Positions 58,267 to 64,000 of a stretch of DNA of 64,000 nt are shown here, piece by piece (positions within the stretch are counted from its first letter, which is position 1; each line of letters opens with the position of its first letter). The position numbers were made by a program, and so were the translations under genes. The DNA is taken from assembly GCA_943735955.1 (NCBI GenBank), contig OX030959.1, forward strand, positions 2,024,272 to 2,088,271. The letters are read 5' to 3'. The notes beneath the pieces were generated by a model. The model searched no databases, was not told where the DNA came from, and worked only from the letters and a program-made list of their open reading frames with translations. The stretch comes from Piscicola geometra (taxonomy: Eukaryota > Annelida > Clitellata > Hirudinida > Piscicolidae).

Positions 58267-58913
58267 TCAGTATCGTCCTTGCGAGGGTGCTGGGTAGTTG
58301 TGCGATCTCGACTGGTTATGCACAGCCTGTGAAGAAATTATTGCTTTATTTGAAACACCTAATTTAATTATATTTCAATTAAATTAGCCTCGTCATCTAA
58401 TTATAATTATTATAATAATAGGGAAAACTTTTTCAAATTAAAATAAATTATTATTTTGATATAATAATTGTAAAACAATCAATGCTAACTGAAGGAGAAG
58501 CATTGAAGGAATTGGAAAGCTGCATTTGTTGTTGTAGTTGTTGCTGCTGTTGTAATTGTTGTTGAAGCTGTTGCTGCTGTTGTTGCAATAGTTGTTGTTG
58601 GTGCAGGGTGCCTGGATGGCCAGTCACGATAGAGCCCCCTTTAATCTGCCCCATGATGCCTCCACTGACTGACTGCGGGAGGGGTGTGGTGGTGTCACCA
58701 TCCATATACGCACGACAGCACTAATTAGTAATTTATAATGATTACCAAATTTAATTTATTTTAGTTGAATAAAAACATTAAAATTATAAATTAAATTCTA
58801 ATTGATGAGTGGAGCGGTTAGAGGCACCTGGTTTGACTTGCCCTTGTCATCACTTGGGTACTTCAAAGGGTGTTCAGTGGGCAGTCCGTACGACGTGCCT
58901 GTGTGTCATCATC

Positions 58914-58945
<32 letters not shown>

Positions 58946-60940
58946 AATAAATGCATCATTAACACCATCATCTTTATGAATATATTCATCATCATCATAA
59001 TCATAATTATCAGCATCATCATCATCATCACCATAATCATTATAACTTTGTTTGCCCCGAGAATTCGGTGGAGACTTGATATAGTTGGTGGCTTGGTGCT
59101 TCAGTTGTTGCTGTTGATGTTGTTGTGGTTGTTGCTGTTGGTGTTGAGATGGTTGTGGTTGTTGTTGTTGGTGTGGTGAGTAACCAAGTTGTTGTTGTTG
59201 TTGTTGGTTGAAGTAGATGTTGGCGGGCGAGATGGATGAGTGGTACTTTTGTGCACTCATGGCTGATGAGTAGTTTTGTTGTTGTTGTTGTTGTTGCTGC
59301 AGCAGGAAGTTGTGTTGTTGTTGCTGCTGCTGGGTCAAGAAGAGGCCGGGGTGTGTGGGTGGTGCTTGTTGTTGTTGTTGTTGTTGGGATGGTGGGTAGC
59401 TGCCAGGCTCTGATGGGTTGATGTCACCATTTGAAATATCAATAAGTTCACAGCATTATAACTACTATTACAATAACAAATATTGATACAAATCTTCGCC
59501 CTCATAATCATTATCATCACCCTCATCAAAATCATACTCATCATCATCATCATCCCTACTCAGTCTGAGGGACTCGTGGTTCTTGTTGTAGAGTGGGTTG
59601 GGAGGCAGGAACTGGGAGTTGAAAGGGAGTGGGTAGGTTGGCAGGGTGGGGGAGGGGGATCGCGACCTCTTCACTGTATGCTGCTGCTGGTAGTAGTGAT
59701 AGTAATAGTGGTGGTGGTAAAGTAATGGTGGAAGAGGTAGTAATGAAGCGATCGAAATAGCATGGAAACAGATCTAAAATGAATGGACTTGGAAATCACA
59801 CCATCAAATCGACTCAAGAGGATGGCAAGACCGTGCAGCTGGTCAGAACTATTTTAACCAGACTGCCCAGTACTGAAGTATAAGGGAAAAAAAAACGAAC
59901 CCTGGACGGAGAGGCGTTGTGTGTGGGGATGTTGAGGTACTTCTGTCGTTGTTGCAGATGTTGCTGCTGCTGTAGTATCACTTGAGGATGCACATTGAGG
60001 CCTGCTGTTGGTGATGATGACAATGGTGATGATGACGATGGTGGTGATGATGATGATGATGATGATACAAAAACCCTTCAAACCTGATAAGTACTGGTGT
60101 TGCAGAGTTGCTTGTTCACTGGAGAAAATGGTGAAGAGTTTGATGATGATGATGATAAATGATGATTGCGAGGCTTACGTCTGTTCCCTGAGCTGAGTCC
60201 TCTGTCTCAAGTCGTTCTCTTGGTGCAGAACCTAAGTGAGAAAGAAAGGATGAAAAGGATGAAAGGGTGGTAAATAAAAGGGATGGAAATAAGGATGATG
60301 AAATGATAATTATTATGAAATCATTTCATTAAAAAATCAATCATTAATAATGAGTGAATAAGACTATATGAAAGCTTCGAAAGCGAAGGGTGTCAATGGT
60401 TTCACCTTTTTGAGTTGTGAGAAGAGGTCACTCTTTTCCTGCTTCAGAGCAGCCAGTCGTTCGTCCAATTGATGAATCTAAAGAGAAAGTAGATCTTTTC
60501 ATAATATTAATATTTGGACAATGAAATGAGTTCTATGAAGTAAGAAATTTTTTTAATATCGATTATTTGTTAATGATTGAACATATATTGATCGCATTCA
60601 TCATGAATGATTCATGCTCCCTTGCACCACTCGCCTGCTCTTTCGTCTGTTCAAGCGTCAAGTTGTCTTCCTCTTCCTTCCTCCTCTTCATCTCCCTCTC
60701 CTTCTTCAAGCGCTCCTGCTCCTTGTCCTGCTCTTGCTCTGTGTAGATAAGTTGTTAATACATTTATTCCAGAGGGCTACAAACGATTTCCACAACAGCA
60801 TTAAATGATTAGAAAAAACTTATTTTTTAAACAATCTCCATTAAAAACTTTGAAACTCCATAATATACTGTACCTTGTTTCTTCTTTTCTCGGTCTCTCA
60901 GAATGTACCTCTTAAGCGCCAAGTACGTAGGTCTCGTCAT
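58267..60940 (-). CDS. GPS2: G protein pathway suppressor 2 (GPS2) ortholog
   Basis: This is a subunit of the NCoR/SMRT-HDAC3 corepressor complex and a regulator of ubiquitin and JNK signalling. Eleven exons, 60874-60940, 60635-60738, 60406-60477, 60179-60231, 60084-60118, 59901-60004, 59560-59686, 59047-59409, 58828-58898, 58490-58672 and 58267-58326, sum to 1239 bp, 412 residues plus stop, with continuous phase. The N-terminus reads MTRPTYLALKRYILRDREKK, then a basic/acidic coiled coil with LTLEQTKEQIHQLDERLAAL and SQLKKVLHQENDLR, closely matching human GPS2 (SLEETKEQILKLEEKLLAL; LQLKKVLHEEE). The C-terminus ends SHNYPAPSQGRY. The middle is far richer in Gln (CAA/CAG runs) than the human protein of 327 residues. 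Intron 2 uses a GC donor (GAGCAG|gcgagt). The exon 7-8 junction is the least certain. Confidence 0.92.
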
Positions 60941-61369
60941 TTTAGGCCTGATTATTCGCATTTTGAAACAATACAAAAATTAAAATTGAATTCAATTTAC
61001 ATAATCGTTTAGTTTAACTCAAAACTTGTTTTTATCAAAAAATTAGTTTGAGAACACAATGTCTTTAGGTACATCTATTCACTCAATTTAAAAAATAAAA
61101 ATAGAATTTATTTTTTTTCAAACTTAATTTTCAATTTAATTAAAATTAGTATCCAATCTTCAAGTTCATAAATAATTTAAATACTCAAATATACATAAAA
61201 TGGAATACAGGGTAGTGTTCTAGTGATTTTAAATTGAAGCTCAATGGCTGTTAGTGCGTCAAATTTAAAGTTCATACTTTAGCGTTTAATTTTGCTTTTT
61301 GAGATACAAATTAATGTAAAAAAAGATTTTACAAAAAGATACAAATAAGAAGTTTTGGTTCATTTAAAA
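60941..61369. promoter_or_regulatory. Putative bidirectional promoter of GPS2 and CBL
   Basis: Only 429 bp separate the GPS2 start codon (minus) from the CBL start codon (plus). The stretch is AT-rich and contains no coding exon, so both 5' UTRs and promoters must lie here unless non-coding first exons sit elsewhere. No TATA box or other motif can be assigned with confidence. Confidence 0.55.
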
Positions 61370-63865
61370 ATGGCGACGAGCAGCCCAAGCAATGTTGCAA
61401 GTTCCAGTGCCGGATCGTCGAGCAACATGAACGGAGTTAGTGTACTAAGTCAAAATAATCTTAGGAAAAATCTGCAAGCAAAAGGCTTCTTCAGCAGAAT
61501 GCAGGGCGCCATTGCCTGTGCAGTGGCCCCTCCAAAGCTGGTGGTAGACAAGAAGTCCATAGAAAAGAGCTGGAAACTCATGGACAAGGTTTTCCTAGTT
61601 TTTACTTTTCTTATTTATGTGATCAAGTTTTTTCTTATTAATTTATCAATCTATATATTTCTTGTTCCAATTATCTAATGCTGGTTCATTGATTTTATTA
61701 TTAATTTTTTTAAAATTAAATAAAGGTTGTGAAGATATGCCAGCAGCCGAAAATGAACCTCAAAAACTCTCCTCCATTCATACTTGACATCCTTCCAGAC
61801 ACATATCAGCACTTAAAGTTGATCTTTTCTAAATATGAAGACAAGCTAAACACACTAAACGAAAACGAATTTTTTCGTCTCTTTCTCGACAACTTGATGA
61901 GTAAATGCAAAAAGTGTATAAAACTATTTAAAGACGGCAAGGACAAAATGTTTGATGAGCACTCCACTTACCGACGCAACCTCACGAAGCTCTCTCTGGT
62001 CTTCTCCCACATGCTCGCTGAGCTCAGAGCGCTCTTCCCGGGCGGTTTGTTCGCTGGCGAGTCGTTCCGAATCACCAAGAGTGACGCTGCCGACTGGTGG
62101 AAGAAGTCATTCCCAGACAAGTTTGCTCTTTTTCAATATTTTTTTACATTTAGTTAACGTTTTGGTTATTGTTATTTAGATATTTTATTTTTTATTGCAA
62201 CTTTTTGCCAATTTTAAATCTCATTTTTGGCTTGTTAATTTTTTTTGTCTTTTAAAGTTAAACATTATTTTTCATATCTTTTGTAAACATTAAGCAAGCT
62301 GGCTAGCTTGGACCAAAATCAAAGAAAAAAAACTGCTCAAAAAAAAAGTTTAATCTGAAAAAGTTATCATTTTATTTAACCAGCTTAGAAACAGAAGAAC
62401 TGGCCCAAATTTTTTTTTAATTCAAAATAAAGTTTATATAAAATAAATATGTTTAAAACTGTTCTAGATCATTTTGGTATAAATGGTGCCCCTGAAACGA
62501 ATCAAATCACATGCCTGTCACTGACAGGGTGTGATTTGAATCAAACTTTCACAATTATATTGCATCAAAGATTTCTGCAACAACTCAGACTTTGGGTCTC
62601 AATATGTAAAGTCGGTTCATTGACAGTTTGAATGCATAACATGCATTGAATTTCTTAAACATACAAAGTGAAATTTTTAAAGCATCAAACTTGTTTAAAG
62701 ATTTGGTTGTTCAAGGGCTAGATGTAGTTCAAAAACTCTCTGACCCTCTCTTTTACCCCTTCAACTTCCCAACCCACCCCTACTAAACTCTCCAACCCAC
62801 CCCCACTAAACTCTCTAACCCACCCCCACTAAACTCTCCAACCCACCCCCACTAAACTCTCCAACCCACCCTACTAAACTCTCCAACCCACCCCCACTAA
62901 ACTCTCAAACCCACCCCCACTAAACTCTCCAACCCACCCTCCTCATCCACTCAAAACTCCTTCTTTCTCACCCTCCATCCACTCAACTCTCCCAACCCTC
63001 ACCCACTCAGTTTTCCAAACCCCCTCAACGCCTTCTACCTCCGCTCCCCATCCTCCCTTCCCAAACAGAACGATAGTGCCATGGAAGCTCTTCCGGCAGC
63101 TGCTGAACAAGGAGCACGAGATCAACACGCCACTCGAGGCGATGGCGCTCAAGTCGACGATCGACCTCACGTGCAACGACTACATCTCCTCCTTCGAGTT
63201 CGACGTCTTCACCAGGTGGCTGTGTGGCTGGGTGGTTGTGCGTGGCTGTGTGGCTGGGTGGTTGTGCGTGGTTGGGTGGCTGGGTGGCTGGGTGGTTGGG
63301 TGGTTGTGCGTGGCTGTGTGGCTGGGTGGTTGTGCGTGGTTGGGTGGCTGGGTGGTTGGGTGGTTGTGCGTGGCTGTGTGGCTGGGTGGTTGTGCGTGGT
63401 TGTGCGTGGCTGGGTGGTTGTGCGTGGTTGTGTGGCTGGGTGGTTGTGTGTGGTTGTGTGGCTGGGTGGTTGTGTGTGGCTGTGATGGATGTTGCTGTTG
63501 TCAGTTGCTGTTAGCTGCGTGCCCCAGCAGTTCTAGATAAAACGATAGTTAACAATAATAAATACTAGAGTTGGTGTTGATGCACTGTATAAATGTAGTT
63601 TTTTCAATGAGTTAAAATATCGAAATAGAAAATTTCAAAGGAAAATATTTAATGGGTTTTATCGAATTCTTCCTACCTACCACCACCACCCATACCGATG
63701 AAACCACGACCATCATCATCACCACCACGCTAGACTTTTCCAGCCCTGGTGGAATCTCTTGCGGAACTGGAATGTCCTCGCGGTCACTCACCCAGGCTAC
63801 GTGGCCTTCCTCACGTACGACGAGGTCAAGGCCAGACTCCAGAACTACATCACCAAGCCTGGGAG
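61370..63865 (+). CDS. CBL: CBL E3 ubiquitin ligase, N-terminal exons (runs off right edge)
   Basis: CBL ubiquitinates activated receptor tyrosine kinases. Four exons, 61370-61588, 61726-62120, 63069-63215 and 63734-63865, encode 297 complete residues of the tyrosine-kinase-binding module. A Ser-rich leader precedes the four-helix bundle ([57 protein letters not shown]). The EF hand follows ([33 protein letters not shown]). The SH2-like part begins with [20 protein letters not shown] and [16 protein letters not shown]. All are near-identical to animal CBL. Exon 4 ends at phase 2 on a GT beginning a GGGT repeat. The SH2 remainder, linker and RING finger lie beyond the window. The ATG at 61370 follows AAAA and is the first in frame. 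Confidence 0.95.
62765..62942. repeat. 23-bp minisatellite, CTCTCCAACCCACCCCCACTAAA
   Basis: About seven copies of a C-rich 23-bp unit in CBL intron 2, about 130 bp before exon 63069-63215. It contributes to a long pyrimidine-rich stretch before that acceptor. Confidence 0.93.
63216..63482. repeat. GGCTGTGTGGCTGGGTGGTT-type tandem repeat
   Basis: A higher-order G/T-rich array starting exactly at the donor of CBL exon 3 (ACCAG|GTGGCTG) and running about 265 bp into the intron. Both G/T-rich open frames here are repeat artefacts. Confidence 0.9.
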
Positions 63866-63962
63866 GTGGGTGGGTGGGTGAGATGGTGGGTGAGTGGGTG
63901 GGTGGGTGAGTGGGTAGGTGGGTGGGTGAGTGGGTGGGTGAGTGGGTGGGTGAGTGGGTGCA
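63866..63962. repeat. (GGGT/GGGTGA)n tract at the CBL exon 4 donor
   Basis: G-rich repeat that begins with the splice donor (GGGAG|GTGGGTGG) and continues toward the window end. Confidence 0.9.
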
Positions 63963-64000
63963 GATTAGGGGGGGAAGGTTGCATGGGTGGGTGGATGAAG

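Overview
This window is eukaryotic, intron-rich, AT-rich DNA from an invertebrate animal. Every gene I could build is a metazoan regulatory gene split into many small exons with GT-AG (and a few GC-AG) introns. The RhoGEF gene carries a C1 zinc finger between its RGS-like and DH domains; I recall this layout from insect RhoGEF2 and not from vertebrate ARHGEF11/12. An AT-rich background packed with micro- and minisatellites would fit a lophotrochozoan such as an annelid or leech, but the species is inference only. All gene models were spliced by eye, using reading-frame phase continuity and remembered protein families. Amino-acid positions quoted are from these models.

Layout, left to right. 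Positions 1-2896 hold no confident gene. Positions 2897/3706-30116 (minus strand) hold one very large gene, an ARHGEF11/12 (RhoGEF2) ortholog of about 40 exons and 2392 codons: a long N-terminal exon, then PDZ, coiled coil, RGS-like, C1, DH, PH and a low-complexity tail. Its introns hold long minisatellite arrays. Positions 31428-42586 (plus strand) hold a protein phosphatase 6 regulatory subunit (SAPS family; 20 exons, 914 codons). Its third intron contains a 3058-bp hAT DNA transposon (32104-35161) with a 12-bp terminal inverted repeat, an 8-bp target duplication and a transposase that reads open across six exons. Positions 44248-46064 (minus) hold an NKRF ortholog (XTBD, dsRBD-like regions, G-patch, R3H). 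Positions 47200-54382 (minus) hold a Mohawk (MKX) TALE homeobox gene with a giant Asn/Asp-rich exon; its first coding exon was not found. Positions 58267-60940 (minus) hold GPS2. Positions 61370-63865 and beyond (plus) hold the first four coding exons of CBL, running off the right edge.

Organisation. RhoGEF and PP6R are head to head, 1.3 kb apart. PP6R and NKRF are tail to tail. GPS2 and CBL are head to head with only 429 bp between start codons, so they probably share a bidirectional promoter. The genes do not form a pathway; they are a cross-section of signalling and nuclear regulation: Rho GTPase activation, PP6 targeting, XRN2/NF-kB-linked RNA control, homeobox repression, the NCoR/HDAC3 cofactor GPS2, and receptor ubiquitination. 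The most unusual features are the apparently intact hAT element 15 bp inside an intron, three GC-AG introns supported by homology, minisatellites that touch or duplicate splice sites, and a two-copy tRNA-like SINE.
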